From the NCBI RefSeq assembly GCF_020497125.1, contig NC_059082.1, positions 62,512,948 to 62,576,947 of the forward strand: 64,000 nucleotides of DNA. The letters run 5' to 3'. The notes beneath the pieces are model-generated. The model had not been told where the DNA came from. It ran no database searches and worked only from the letters and a program-made list of their open reading frames with translations. Origin of the DNA: Mauremys mutica (taxonomy: Eukaryota > Chordata > Testudines > Geoemydidae). Made by a program: the position numbers and the translations under genes. Within the stretch, counting starts at the first letter, position 1, and every line of letters begins with the position of its first letter. Positions 31,639 to 43,923 of this stretch are shown here, piece by piece.

Positions 31639-32926
31639 GACTAAATCTTACAGTGACATTGTGGAAATCCTGGGGTCTCATTTCTCCCCAAAACCACTGG
31701 TAATTGCTGAAAGATATAGGTTCCACAAAAGAGACCAAAAGGAAGATGAAACAGTTGTACAATTTGTAGCCATTTTAAAAAAGCTAGCAGAACACTGTGA
31801 ATTTAAAGAGATGTTAAATGATGCCCTGCGTGACAGGTTAGTGTGTGGCCTCTGCAGTGAAGCTATACGGAAGCGCCTACTGACAGAGGCTCAGCTTACA
31901 TTACAGAAGGCTGTTGATATTGCTGTCTCCATGGAACTGGCTACAAGGGAGGCACAATACATCGGTGCACCCCCTTGGGTGCAAAAAGTGTCACAAGAAC
32001 CGACCCACAAAACTGTGCAGAGTCAAGAATGTTACCGCTGTGGTAAGCCAGGACACCAGGCATCAGAATGCTGGTGTAAGGACCTGGTGTGTCGACACTG
32101 TGGCAAAAAGGGACACATTGAGTGTGCCTGTAAACAAAAGAAAAAGAGGCCTGTGGTCTGGCCGACAAAAAGAGGAACCTTGCATACCCTAGAGCAGACC
32201 CAGGATGATCAAGGTGACACCGCCTCACAAGAGGAAGTGCCACTGCATGTTTTGTCTTTGGCAGCGGGCTCACATGAATACTGGGTAACCCCCTTATTGG
32301 AGGGCAAACCTATACGCATGGAACTAGACACCGGTGCAGCTGTCTCGCTGGTTCCTGAGACTGTGTATAAGGAAAAGCTACAGCATCTTCCGCTTAAGGC
32401 AACAAAAACTGTTCTGAAGACGTATACAGGTGAAGCTGTGCCCATGTTGGGCACTATTGATGTTAAGGTGGAGCTCAATGGACGGGCGGCTAAATTGCCA
32501 CTGTTTGTGGTGAGAGGTAACTACCCAGCCTTAATGGGTAGGTCTTGGCTTGGGAAGATTCAGCTGAACTGGGCAGAAGTGCACCGGATGACTAAAGAAG
32601 AAACCAGTCTAACCCCTATACTAAGGAAACATGCTGCTGTTTTTGGAGATGATTTGGGAAGTATGAAGGGAATCACTGTGACATTGAACATTAAACCTGG
32701 CAGTCCACCAAAATATCTGAAAGCCCGAACTGTGCCATATGCCATCAGGCCAAAAGTTGAAGCAGACCTGGAGCGCCTGGTCACCAATGGAGTCCTAATA
32801 CCAGTTACCCATAGCTCATGGGCCACTCCTATCGTTCCAATAGTGAAGAAAGATGGCTCTCTCCGGATTTGCGGTGATTTTAAAGTCACTGTCAACCCAG
32901 TGTTGTGTGCAGAGCAATACCCGCTC
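31625..32926 (+). pseudogene. gypsy gag C-terminal part, protease and start of reverse transcriptase
   Basis: Open from just after TAG (31622-31624). First comes the Gag middle (KSYSDIVEILGSHFSPKPLV...FHKRDQ...), then two CCHC zinc knuckles (32030-32071 CYRCGKPGHQASEC and 32090-32131 CRHCGKKGHIECAC) that bind RNA. Next is an aspartic protease with DTGA at 32327-32338 and an ALMGRSWL block near 32529-32552. Then the RT fingers region with SSWATPIVPIVKKDG and RICGDFK near 32870. Gag and Pol share one frame here, so there is no gag-pol frameshift. The frame shifts by one base near 32924-32929 and would stop at 32989. Confidence 0.9.
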
Positions 32927-34984
32927 CCCACATCGATGACCTCTTCGCAGGCCTGGCTGGGGGACAAAAGTTCAGTAAGATTGATCTGAGTCAAGCATAT
33001 TTACAGATGCACGTCGATGAAAAGTCCCAAGAGCTGTTGACTATTGTGACTCATAAGGGGCTTTATCGATACTGTCGCCTACCCTTCGGAATCACATCGG
33101 CTCCCGCCCTGTTCCAGAGGGCTATGGACCAGATCTTGTGTGGCTTGTCAGGAGTTCAGTGCTATCTGGATGATATCCTGGTCACTGGAAGAAATGAAGA
33201 GGATCACTTAAAGAATTTAGAGGCTACCCTACAAAGACTGGAAGAGTATGGCCTACGAGTTCGCAAAGACAAGTGTAAATTCTTCAAGCCCTCTGTTGAA
33301 TATTTGGGACACATCATCGATTCTGCAGGTCTTCATAAGGCCCCTGCAAAAGTTAAAGCTATTGTGGAGGCTCCCCCACCTCGAAATGTAAGCCAGCTGC
33401 GCTCATTTCTAGGACTACTGAACTATTATGGAAAGTTCATCTCACAGTTAGCCACGCTGCTAAAACCACTTCATGAGCTCCTTGGGCAGAACAAGGCCTG
33501 GAAGTGGACTGAAGCCTGTGATGTTGCATTTAACAAAGCTAAGGATGCATTGTTAAATTCTGAAGTTCTAACGCACTTTGATCCATCCTTACCCCTGCAA
33601 TTGGCCTGCGATGCTTCCCCTTATGGAGTGGGAGCGGTCGTGTCACACATTATGCCTTCGGGAGAAGAAAGACCTATTGCTTTTGCTTCACGCACTCTAA
33701 GCAAAGCAGAAACTAACTACGCCCAAATCGAACGTGAGGCATTAGGAATTGTTTTTGGAATTCGGAAGTTTCATCAGTACCTGTTTGGGCGAAAGTTTAC
33801 TCTTCTTACAGACCATCGACCTCTGACATCAATTTTTGGACCCTACACAGGCATTCCCCCATTAGCTGCTAGTCGTATGCAACGTTGGGCATTGATACTT
33901 TCTGCACACACATATGAAATCAAATATCGGAAATCCACTCTGCACGGCAATGCAGATGGCCTCTCAAGGTTGCCTTTACCGGTCAAACATCAAGATAGTG
34001 CCCAAAAGGAAATCTTCTACTTTGAACAGGTAGAGAATACACCCATCACTGCTACTCAGATAAAGAAGGCAACCCGCGTTGACCCAGTATTATCCCAAGT
34101 TATGGACCTGGTGATGCATGGAAAATCTCGACAAACCTCTCCGGTCTCAGCCGACCTTGTTCCCTACATGTCCAGGCGGACGGAGTTATCGGTCCAATCT
34201 GGTTGTTTGTTGTGGGGGAGGCGTGTCATTATTCCACCACCCCTGAGATCACAGATGTTAGAACAGCTACATTCTGGTCACTGTGGAATAGTGCGCATGA
34301 AGGAAATTGCACGAAGCTATTTTTGGTGGCCTAGATTGGACAGTGCTATTGAAGAGAAGGCAAAAGCTTGTATGTCATGTCAGGGTGTAAGAAATGCACC
34401 CCAGTTGGCACCCCTACACCCATGGGACTGGCCTGAAAACCCGTGGCAACGTATTCACGTTGACTTTGCTGGCCCCCTTGAAGGAAGCATGTTCTTGGTG
34501 GCAGTAGATGCCCATTCTAAATGGCCAGAAGTCTCTCTAATGCAGTCCACTACTGCAGAGAGTACTATCCAAAAACTACGAGGACTCTTTAGTCGTTTTG
34601 GTCTTCCAGAACAACTTGTGAGCGACAACGGACCGCAGTTCGTCTCTCAGGAGTTTCAAAATTTTATGAAGGCAAATGGGATACACCACATCACGTCAGC
34701 ACCATATCATCCGTCCACCAACGGATTAGCTGAAAGATTTGTGCAGACAATGAAAAACGCTTTGAAATCAGCAAAGGGACAACACTCCATTCAAAAGCGT
34801 CTGGATACCTTCTTACTTTCCTATAGAAACACACCTCATGCTACGACCCAGGCTTCCCCAGCCTTTCTAATGATGGGACGACAGCTGCGCACTTGCTTTG
34901 ATCTGCTGAAACCTTCTGAACCCAGACAAACTGTGCAACATCAGCAGCAATATCAAGTCATCAGACGGGCACCCAGAGCAAAAA
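32926..34984 (+). pseudogene. gypsy pol: reverse transcriptase, RNase H, integrase
   Basis: RT continues with SKIDLSQAYLQM (catalytic Asp at 32983) and YLDD at 33163-33174. RNase H follows with DAS at 33610 and LTDHRPL near 33805. The integrase has an HHCC zinc module (LHSGH near 34267; CMSC near 34372) and a D,D-35-E core: Asp at 34462, Asp at 34624, Glu at 34732, with 35 residues between the second Asp and the Glu. All catalytic residues I can check are present. Together these make and insert the element's DNA. The segment cannot be translated from gag because of the break near 32926, and it loses frame at a five-A run (34980-34984). Confidence 0.93.
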
Positions 34985-35417
34985 CCGAACCTTTAGCCCA
35001 GGACAGCCAGTTTTGGCTCGGAATTATACTTCCAAAGCTAAATGGGTCCCGGCCACAGTCATCACTCAAACAGGACCTGTTTCCTATACAGTCCGGACTG
35101 CAGAGAATCTTACCTGGCAGCGACATGTAGATCAGCTGTTGCCAGGTCATGCCAGTCTTCAGGACCCATCTGCAGTTGAGGGGTCTGACTTCACCCCTCC
35201 TGGTGAGACACCGAATCATGAGTCACCTGTTCCTGACTGTTCTCCTCCATTACCGCCGGCAGCTGAGATACCCCTTTGCCCAGCACGAGCTGATACCACC
35301 TCCTCACCTATTCGTGCTGCGGACCCTGAGCCCCTAGTACTTTCGGGTGCAACAACACCAGAAGTTCGCCGTAATCCACCTAGAGACAGAAGGCCTCCTC
35401 ATCGGCTGACTCTTTAG
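34983..35417 (+). pseudogene. gypsy integrase C-terminal region (GPY/F-like module)
   Basis: In the third frame, after the A-run break, the sequence encodes RTFSPGQPVLARNY, then TQTGPVSYTV (35067 onward), the GPY/F-type module of gypsy integrases that helps bind DNA. A proline-rich tail ends at TAG (35415-35417). This part is out of frame with the integrase core by one base. The frame upstream runs on to a chance stop at 35130. Confidence 0.85.
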
Positions 35418-35533
35418 TTAGGGCGAACCCACGGTTATGGGGCAAAATAATCCCCAGGGTTTAGCCAGGAATGGAGGCAGTCTACCCTCCTTCTCTAGTT
35501 TAGTGTGTGTTTTATTTTGGGGATGTTCTTATT

Positions 35534-35548
35534 AGAGGGGGAGGAATA
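35534..35548 (+). other. polypurine tract
   Basis: AGAGGGGGAGGAATA abuts the 3' LTR. It is the expected plus-strand primer for reverse transcription. 35418-35533 before it is non-coding. Confidence 0.8.
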
Positions 35549-35739
35549 TGTTGTGTATTTGGTTGTCATGGGTTTTGTTACTATGGCAACTGAGTTAGAC
35601 TATTAAGGGATAGCTCAGCCGGTTTCAACCGGCTGAGTGAGCTCTCTGTGTCTGTAAATAAAATGGAGGTTTTGGTTAGCTGTCTGCTCTCTGGCCTCAA
35701 GTGATTGCTTCCTACACCGGCTGCCCCAAGGATATAACA
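35549..35739 (+). repeat. 3' LTR of the gypsy element
   Basis: 191 bp, the same as the 5' LTR but for A at 35732. Poly(A) signal AATAAA at 35657-35662. The palindrome is at 35614-35637. Confidence 0.95.
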
Positions 35740-35744
35740 CTTTC

Positions 35745-38064
35745 TTTTTGAACAAGGCACTGGATAGTTTTATACACGTTTCTAGCATGTGACTATCATA
35801 CTACATAACACCAGGACTAAAAATGTGGCCTCATGCTCCCACAGTCCTACACAACGTAACTCTGGGTAGTAGTCTAGATGAAAATACATGAGTAAGAGAG
35901 CATGTTTCAAAGATGCTTAAGTCAGAAAGCAAGTTGGACAGTCTACTTTATTATGATCCATATGGCAAAAAAGCAGCTGTCCTATAATATTAGTTATTTT
36001 AGAGCTTAAAGAAGGCTTAGATGATCGCTTTGGATTAAGGGGATTTTGAAAGGTGGCAATAGCCTTTTATAGAGTCAAAGCTTTTTCATTAATGGGTATG
36101 AGGGAGCGTTAGATCTTTATCGCTGATTCAAGGGGACCTGCCTTTAACTAAGGGAATTTTTCTATAAACTTTTCTTGCTATGGTTTGGAAACTGTGCAAA
36201 GTAGGAGTTAGATTTTTTTCTTTAAATTCTGCGTCCTGCGAGGGTAAGGACTTAGCATGCAAGTATCTTGTGGCACCTTAGATATGACATCAGTAAAACA
36301 CAGTCAAAGATGATTTGCAGAAGAGTTTATACATTAGGGGCTAATTGTCCTCTCTGATATAAAATAGATGTCTCCCACTGAAGTAGCTGCCCATGGGGAC
36401 ATCCATCTATCAGCAAAATATGATCTCATCGTCTTGAAGAGACTGAGGGAGGAAGTTTTACAGGGCTGAGAATTACTGCAGAAGCAACCAAAGTTGCTCT
36501 TGCACAGAAAGCAGTCTCCAAAACCTGTGTTCAAGCCCTTTTGCACCCCTCTGCCTAATCTATAAAAAGAACCACAGGGGCTAGACTTTCAGCACAACTT
36601 TGTAACTCTATCTTCCCTGCTTCACTCAGATGCCTCAGAAAGGCCATACTTTTAAAATCAACAAATTAATGGAGAGCATTCCAACATTCCCCCAACCCAC
36701 GTCCACTTTCACTCTCCAACACCAGCAATAACGTGAGAAGACATACAAATGCACCCCCCCTTTCCCTGTGATAAATGTGAACCCACCAAAGGGGTCATGT
36801 AGCAGCAGGATAAGCAGCATTAAGAGCATTACAGTACTGTAATCTGGTCTGCTTGTGATAAAGTCATGGATAAGAGGATAAGACTGAGTGCTATGCATGT
36901 GAGAGAGAGAGAGAGAGAGAAGGGACTCAGGAAATATTTTCCCTATGTTTTTCAGTGTTAAGACTGGATTTCTAAGACACTCAACAATTGAATGATTTAA
37001 GCCAAAAAATAGGCAATTGTCAGCAGTTGTCCAGTCTAGGTTGAATTCAAGCATAGCCAATTAAAAAGCCACCCAAGACCAACCCAATTTCAATCAGATG
37101 GTTTCATAGCACAGAAGCTGCAATTCCAGGATCTCAGAAATAGACATTCATTCCATTAAAGGCATAGAAATTGAAAGCCCACTGTGCTGAAGACTATGAA
37201 GACTTGGAATTGCAAACTATCACTTTAAGAGTTGGGGAGTGGGAAGATCCCTGGTCTTGCATGCAAAGGGCTCCATAGCAAAGCCTTTGCATAGAGTTAA
37301 GTCAGCAGACAGCCAGTATATAGTAAGGTGGGGGTGAGTGGTGCCTCTCTGTTTTAGGGAGCAGCCTGCTTTCTCTCTCTCTGTTTTGGGGTTCTTATGT
37401 TTCCTGAATTCTAATAGGCTTGTCAGAATTTCATTTTTTTTATAATCCTGATGGATAATCTTGATGCTTATTTTTAAGCATTTTTTTCCCAATTTCAGTT
37501 TAAATTTTCACAGTTGTAGGAAATTGGAGGGATAGTGTCTGGCAAGGAGGCAGGGGGTTAGACAATAACTATTTAATGACAGCAGATGCAGAGATTCAAA
37601 TATTTAAAGCATTAACTATTAAAACACAAATTGCAACATGACAATTTCAAATAGACAAAGTAAATCAAACTGATTAATTCTCAACCAGAATTTCTTACTT
37701 TGCCAATCTGTACATTTCAATTATCATTGATAGAAATATTTTTTCCACATGTGTACAGTGAAATAAACATTTACTGTTATTTACAGATTAAAAATGTAAT
37801 GTTTCCAAGCCTACAAATAATATTTTGTTGTACCCTTCCAGCAAGATTATTTCTGTATGGCATGGAACATAACACCCAGCATTTCCGCCTACTGAGAGAA
37901 TCCACTGAAAACACGTAAGTAACAAAAAAAGACTATAGCCAAGGGAGCCCCATGGGATATCATGTAAAACAGTAAAAAGGCCCACTGTTTGTTAAGGATA
38001 AAGAGATGTTGGGAACAAAATTTAAGTATTGATTGGGGTTAGACAAGATTTTGGGAGCAAGGAG
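35745..38064. other. no recognised gene; (AG)n microsatellite at 36901-36921
   Basis: AT-rich sequence without motif-bearing frames. A run of ten AG repeats lies at 36901-36921. Confidence 0.45.
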
Positions 38065-38215
38065 ACAAAAGTACTATTAACCAGCTCTGCCATTGACTTG
38101 AGGGAAGTCTCAGCCTCCCTCTGTTCAGATTAGCCCTTTTATAAAATAGGTGTCGTAATATCTCACTGAAATCTTGTGAAGCTTAAATAAAGCTCTGAGA
38201 AGCTTGGATCACAGA
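38065..38215 (+). repeat. MIR-type SINE relic
   Basis: CAGCTCTGCCATTGACTTGA, then a CCTCCCTCTGTTCAG region and CTTGTGAAGCTTAAATAA follow the MIR core and tail order. Diverged. Confidence 0.5.
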
Positions 38216-38324
38216 TAGTATTATCAACTAACGTAAGACCAGGTGATGGAATAAATGCACTAAAAATCTTTTGACAGAGGAGCATAGCTGTTGAATGGAT
38301 TGACCCCAGAATTAGGCACCAAGA

Positions 38325-38430
38325 ACTCTTGAGTTTTAATACTAGCTCTAGCACCAGACTTACTGTGGGGCCTTGGGTAAGTCACTTAACTTCTATATTC
38401 TTCATTTTATCCACTTTTACTTCATTATTT
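38325..38430 (+). repeat. MIR-type SINE relic
   Basis: GAGTTTTAATACTAGCTCTA, then GGGCCTTGGGTAAGTCACTT (the most conserved MIR core) and CTTCATTTTATCC. Truncated. Confidence 0.65.
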
Positions 38431-38536
38431 CACAGGCATAAAGAGAATTAATGACTAAATATTTGTATAGTGCATATCTGAACATCTTAGGCTAAATTCA
38501 GCCCTGAATTATACTCTCTCTGAGGTCAATGAAGTA

Positions 38537-38834
38537 AGGGTAGGTCCATACTTACCAGCCGGGTCGACGCGGAGAGTTCGACTTCTCGGAGTTCGAACTA
38601 TCGCGTCTAATCTAGACGCGATAGTTCGAACTCCGGACGCACTCCCGTCGACTCCGGAACTCCATCACCGCGAATGGCGGTGGCAGAGTCGACGGAGGAG
38701 CCGCGGACTTCGATCCCGCGGCGTCAGGACAGGTAAGTCAGTCGAACTAAGGTAGTTCGACTTCAGCTACGCTATTCACATAGCTGAAGTCACGTACCTT
38801 AGTTCGACCCACCCCGCCAGTGTAGACCAGGCCT
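38537..38834. mobile_element. TA-flanked, CpG-rich hairpin MITE, copy 3
   Basis: Ends AGGGTAGGTCCATAC and GTGTAGACCAGGCCT are imperfect inverted repeats with TA on both sides (38535-38536, 38835-38836), resembling the termini at 5194 and 6646. Inside is a perfect 21-bp-arm palindrome (38588-38608, 38614-38634) built on GTTCGAACTATCGCG, then a second imperfect hairpin of about 30 bp arms near 38740-38806, and GTCGAC repeats between them. The CpG density is far above the surroundings. Non-coding. Confidence 0.8.
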
Positions 38835-38836
38835 TA

Positions 38837-39711
38837 GAGAAGTAAGTTTGGGACTAATTTGTCATACAAAGTTCTAAATATTATTCACTTAAATACACCA
38901 ATAATTTGAACTGGGTGAAGTCAATGGGACTTAAGCTCTTAAACTCCTAAATCACTATTGAAAATAGGATTTAGGCTCCTATTTCATTTATGCAGTTAAA
39001 AATTTTACCCTGAGAGGATAACTAATCTTGATCAAAACTAGATCTAGAGTATCTCTCTAATTCCATCAAATTGGGCTGATAATTCTTCCTGTAGAACAGA
39101 TAAATTGATCATTAACTACTGAAGTATGGCTGTCCTGAGATTCAAAGAATTTATAATTTGTTTAACTATTCTACAAATTAGAGGTAGTCTGTAGAGCTGT
39201 GTGGATGATGGAAATTCCATTTCACAAACAATTTCAAGATTTTGAAATTTGTTTTCATTCCAATTTAGAAATAAACAAACATTTCTAAATTCTCCATGAA
39301 TGAAAATCATCCCCAAAAATTCATTCAGATCAATTGAAACACTTTGTTTCAGTTTTGACTTTATTTTATATTATGATAGTTTCATTCTGAAAATACTGAA
39401 GTGTGACATTTCACCATTGTCAGAATTCTTTTCCAGTTTTTCTCCTTAATGAAACTGACATGATTTTGCAAAGCATTTAGAATTTGAAGAAAACTGGTTC
39501 TGTCCATTTTTTTTTCCAGCCAGCAGCACTAGCCTGAACCATGCAGTTCAGATCTGGATGGATTCAAAGTTTGTCAAGCTGCAAGAATATTCATATCCAA
39601 TGTGCCATTTTAGACCCATCCCTAGTGCAAATAGTTCCTGAGTGTTAGATTTCCTGGACTTCCTCAGTTTTAGATTTACAGTAAAACCGATGGATAGAGA
39701 TGAGACTAAAT
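38837..39711. other. possible old AT-rich repeat; no gene
   Basis: 39190-39420 contains repeated AAATTTG/CAAATTT-like text ending in a GATCTGGATGG block near 39560, resembling the loose pattern elsewhere. Confidence 0.35.
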
Positions 39712-39719
39712 GCTAGCAC

Positions 39720-40029
39720 AGGGGTAGGCAACCTATGGCACGTGTGCCAAAGGCGGCATGCGAGCGGATTTTCAGTGGCACTCACACTGCCTGGGTCCTG
39801 GCCACTGGTCTGGGGGACTCTGCATTTTAATTTAATTTTAAATGAAGCTTCTTAAACATTTTAAAAACCATATTTACTTTACATACAACAATAGTTTAGT
39901 TATGTATTATAGACTTATAGAAAGAGACCTTCTAAAAAGGTTAAAATGTATTACTGGCACGCGAAACCTTAAATTAGAGTGAATAAATGTAGACTCGGCA
40001 CACCGCGTCTGAAAGGTTGCCGACCCCTG
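39720..40029. mobile_element. hAT MITE, about 310 bp
   Basis: Termini AGGGGTAGGCAACCT and AGGTTGCCGACCCCTG are inverted. Flanks GCTAGCAC (39712-39719) and TCTAGCAC (40030-40037) match at 7 of 8 bases, a hAT-sized duplication. I recall near-identical text as abundant in turtles. Non-coding. Confidence 0.8.
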
Positions 40030-40037
40030 TCTAGCAC

Positions 40038-43000
40038 ATTTACTTCCAAACCCAGGTCAGTTTATAACAACTATTTTTTGACCATCCCATGTTTAGCCTG
40101 CTATTGAGGTCCAGGTCAGCTAATGGATAAAACAGATCACACTGCTGTGGGAATGGCTCTTGTATGTGACTGAGCATAAAGCACCACTAATAGCCACAGT
40201 CTGTAAACTCTTGTGAAACAGGCCCCAGGAATAATAAACATGCTTAAATATGCTCTTTTGATGGGTTAGCAGATGCCCTCTATAAGAGTATGTATGCTCT
40301 ACCTATGCATATTGAATTATACTTTTCTGCCATGCTGAAAACTATTGCTGAGAGAATAATTTATCCAACAAATATAGCCTGTGCCATCTTAGTGAAATAT
40401 CAGCAGATTACAGTCTCATCAAATTTGATATTGGTATTGTCAAGTTTTCTGTGTGTGGTTTTATTTATTTATTTAATGCCATGGATTATTACTCATTCTC
40501 AGAATATTCCATTATTGATATTAATCAAGCTGTGCTAGCTAATTGCATGACTGGTCTGATAAGTCTTATGGCATTTTTTTGATCCCTGATTGGGTACATG
40601 TACAAATACTCCTGTCACAAATAGAACAAACATGAAAATTTAAAAAAAATCAGTGTTCAAAAATGCTCATGCATGAGACTTTGAAATTCACTTATAAATA
40701 ATGTATTTGACAACTGATTGGAAAACACATCAGATAAACTATTCATGAATATTATTCTACTAACTCCAATTTTATTGTCACTTATTCACCCCTGAGAGAG
40801 AAAGAATAGATGAGTCGTACTTGGAAGAAAGATTATTGAGCTGATACAATCTTTATTTCACCTCAAAATATAGAAGAGGTCTGTGCTCTCTTTTGTGTGT
40901 TCTAAGGGAATAGGTCTAACTGAGAAACTTGTTTTAATATTAACATTTATTAAAAGTTCTGTAAAATGCCTGGAGCCTGGGATGAGCCCAGTGAATACAT
41001 TTAAATAAATAGCGTGTGTTTTCCTAATCAAAAGCCGGGGAATGGGGCTATAAAATGTAACAATAAGAATAATAATATTCATGAAAGAAAATGTGTATCT
41101 GTATATGCAATTTAGTGATTCCACTAGTTTCCATATACCTGTAAAATAAGTTTGGCCTTATTCTAGCCCTCACATTTCTAGTGATTTGTGTTTGATCAAT
41201 CTTACTTTTTATTTGCATAATTTAGCTACATCAAGTGTACATATTTCTGAGAAATATAACTGGGAACAACTCATTTTTGCTCAAATATTGCAATAAATGC
41301 TAACATAACTAAGAAACAAGTCTATTTTCACCTGGTAACATTTTCAATATAATTCTCAACAAATAATACCATATCTATACATGTTTTTTTCTAAAAGCAA
41401 ACACATTTTGGGGAAAAAATATTCTGAATTTGAATGAGAACAGAATAGGCACATTTAGATGCTAGAATAAGGGATGGGCATTTACAGCCAAGAAATTAAG
41501 AGAAGTTGAAAAGTCATTGAACATTTGGTTTATATTTAGGCTTTCATCAAAAAGCCTAGAAATGGGTTAATTTTAAGGCTTTAACTTGGAAGCAAAGCGT
41601 ATGTAACTTGATATATTTACATATACACACCTGCCTTGGTACAGAGATGATCATAAACGACATATAGGCAAACGTCTCTTTCACAAATCTCAGCCCAACG
41701 GTCAATGCCTTGTTCTCAGGAAGCAACTCTGCTTCAAAAATTTATCCCAGTTAGAGAGACTAAGGCAGAGAGCTTGCTGCTTGTCACATTTCCACCAAAG
41801 AAACTGCATCAGAATACCACCACCACCAGCATTTCCTCCAAGACTAAAAACTAGCTTGCATGTTAAGATAAAGAACTAGTAGGATGGTCACAACATTGTA
41901 ATGGTCCACAGCATACATGTTATGGAGCTGATAGCAACAAACAGGTTTGTTTCTGTTAAACTGTTAAGCCACGTAATGCCCCAAAAGTTAGATATCATAA
42001 ATAGCCAAAGATGAGTCTGAATGAGACAAGGGCCTTTCCAGTTAAGATGCTATTTCAGCCATGATTTGGCCTATAATTTTAGAAGTTGGATGGGTTTTTG
42101 TCCAAATTCTATCCCTAGTTATAAAGTGAATACTTCTCCTTTGTTAGTTAGCTAGAGTTGGCTTGTTTGCATTGTTGACTGTGTTCTCTTTGACCTCAGC
42201 TATCTGGCTGTGCTGGCTTTCAGAGCTAGTACTTAGTAACAGGTGTGACATTTGGCTGATTAGCCTCATTAGTGGTTTCATTAACGATCTGTCTAGCCAC
42301 ACTGTTTTAGAAATTAGGGTTTATCTCCCTTCATCCACTGAAGCAGGTGGGAAGGACTGGGTAGGGGGAAATGGAAGCATAGAAGGGGTTCCCCTGCTAC
42401 TGGCATACCAAAGGGTTGCCAAGACATTGTTCTCAGGCAAGTTGGGCAGGAAGAGCAGGCCACAGGGCCAGCTTCATTTCCTGCTAGTCAGCCTGAAGCA
42501 CTTCTGTGTGTTCACCAGCTTTCCATCCATTCCATGCAGAGGGTAAGTGGGCTTCTCCTGTGTTCCGACTACCAGAAACTTTGTGGGGATGGTTTGTGGG
42601 CTGGCCTCATACTCTGCCCCTCCTGGATATTTTTCTGCCTCTTTTTGGAAGGTCATGCAGCCAGTGTGCCATAGGCTTTGAAGGGTGGAGGTGCTCCTCC
42701 TCGTGCACCCCATGGTGCACTCTCTGCTGTTCCTGTTGCTCTTTCAAGCAATAGCAGTACCGAAAACAATCCCTCATAAAAGAAGTATTTAGATCCCTTG
42801 GAATCCCTCCCAGTCTAAAGTTAAACTATATCTGAAGAAACTACACTACAACAATCAATCATTTGTTGGCCCAGTCTTTCTTGTTTAACTTTAAGGAAAG
42901 TAATGATCAAGAAAAAAGTTAAATACTTCAGGTGCCCTTTGCATTAATTTGTGATTCAACCAGTTTTTCACTCCTTCAGAGAAACATCATCACTTGTTTT

Positions 43001-43395
43001 TCATGAATTCTACTATTACCATTCAGCAAAGCACTTACATAACTAAAGATGAGCTTCCAGGGTTGGATTTTCAAAGCTGCCTAAAGGATCTTGATGCTCA
43101 GTTCTCATTGATTTTAATAGGAACTGGATGTCCAGATTCTTTAGGAATCTTTGAAAGGGCTTAAGTGCGGTGTTGAATAGGAATGGACTTAAGCCTGTGC
43201 TTTGTTGAGCTGGAGCCTGAAGCAACAGACAGAGGTAGAGAATGAATGTTAATGAATTTTTCAAATAAATGAAACAGACGTAGTGAATGTGCAGAAAGTG
43301 CATAATGCTGAATCCAAAGTAAATGGGATTCTTTTAACTCGTGTTTGGATCAGGTCCACAGCATCCAAGCTGTGTCAAAGCAACTCAAAAATATA
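40038..43395. other. no recognised gene
   Basis: AT-rich. The 127-codon frame at 42163-42546 and neighbours on both strands carry no motif. 43060-43160 resembles old amniote repeat text (TTGGATTTTCAAAGCTGCC) but cannot be bounded. Confidence 0.4.
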
Positions 43396-43403
43396 TACAC
43401 AAT

Positions 43404-43923
43404 CAGGACCGTCCCTAGGTTGTGCGGGGCCCGGACATAGGCGCCGAGTATTTAATTTACCAGGGGGTGCTCCTCCCATCTCTGCCCAGGTCCTGCCCCC
43501 GCTCCACCCCTTCTCCCAACACCCCACCTCGCTTCTTCCCACCTCCGTTCTGCCCCCGCTCAGCCTCTTCCAGACCCACCTCTTCCCTGCCCAGTTCCGC
43601 CCCTCCCCGAGTGCACTGCACCCTCACTCCCCTCCCCTCCCCCCAAGAACCTCCTGATGCTGCGAAACATCTGATCTGCAGCACGCAGTAGGCAGAAAGG
43701 GAGGGGGAGGTGCTGTTTGGCGGGACCCGCCGGCAGGCAGGAGGCACTGCAGAGAGGTTCTGGTAGGGGGGCTCCTCTCTGCCTGCCGCTAGCCTTCACC
43801 TCCTCACCCCACCCACCTCACCTCCCCACCTGCCTCCTCACAATTTTATAGAAGCACAGGGCCCCCCAAAGCATGGGGTCTGGGGTGGTCACCCCAATTC
43901 ACCATACCCAAGGAACGGCTCTG
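43404..43923. mobile_element. GC-rich hAT MITE with a nested repeat, 8-bp target-site duplication
   Basis: Termini CAGGACCGTCCCTAG and CCAAGGAACGGCTCTG are inverted, and a perfect 8-bp duplication TACACAAT flanks them (43396-43403, 43924-43931). The CAGG.CCG terminus is related to that at 10271. The interior from about 43437 (ATAGGCGCCGAG) is C-rich on the plus strand to 43650, then G-rich, and looks like a second turtle repeat inserted inside. Overlapping frames on both strands here are due to the skewed composition and are not genes. Confidence 0.85.

Larger units (their letters stand above)
31093..35739 (+). mobile_element. Ty3/gypsy LTR retrotransposon, full length, coding broken
   Basis: A 4,647-bp element bounded by 5-bp direct repeats CTTTC (31088-31092, 35740-35744). 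In order: 5' LTR, primer site, gag, protease, reverse transcriptase, RNase H, integrase with a GPY/F-like module, polypurine tract, 3' LTR. The order with integrase last is that of Ty3/gypsy elements. Two CCHC knuckles, short LTRs and a tRNA-Ser primer resemble the Mag/SURL clade, but the clade is inferred. There is no envelope frame. The reading frame breaks in gag (31577-31638), in RT (about 32926) and near the integrase end (about 34984). The LTRs differ at one base of 191 (31276 C, 35732 A), so insertion is recent on a genomic scale. Confidence 0.95.

Noticed and set aside
32926..32932. programmed -1 frameshift in the gypsy element
   Set aside because: It lies in the middle of the reverse transcriptase, not between gag and pol, which already share a frame. 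A lost base is the simpler reading.
36255..36285. Penelope-like fragment (CTTGTGGCACCTTAG)
   Set aside because: About 15 bp of similarity only, without flanking family sequence or duplication.
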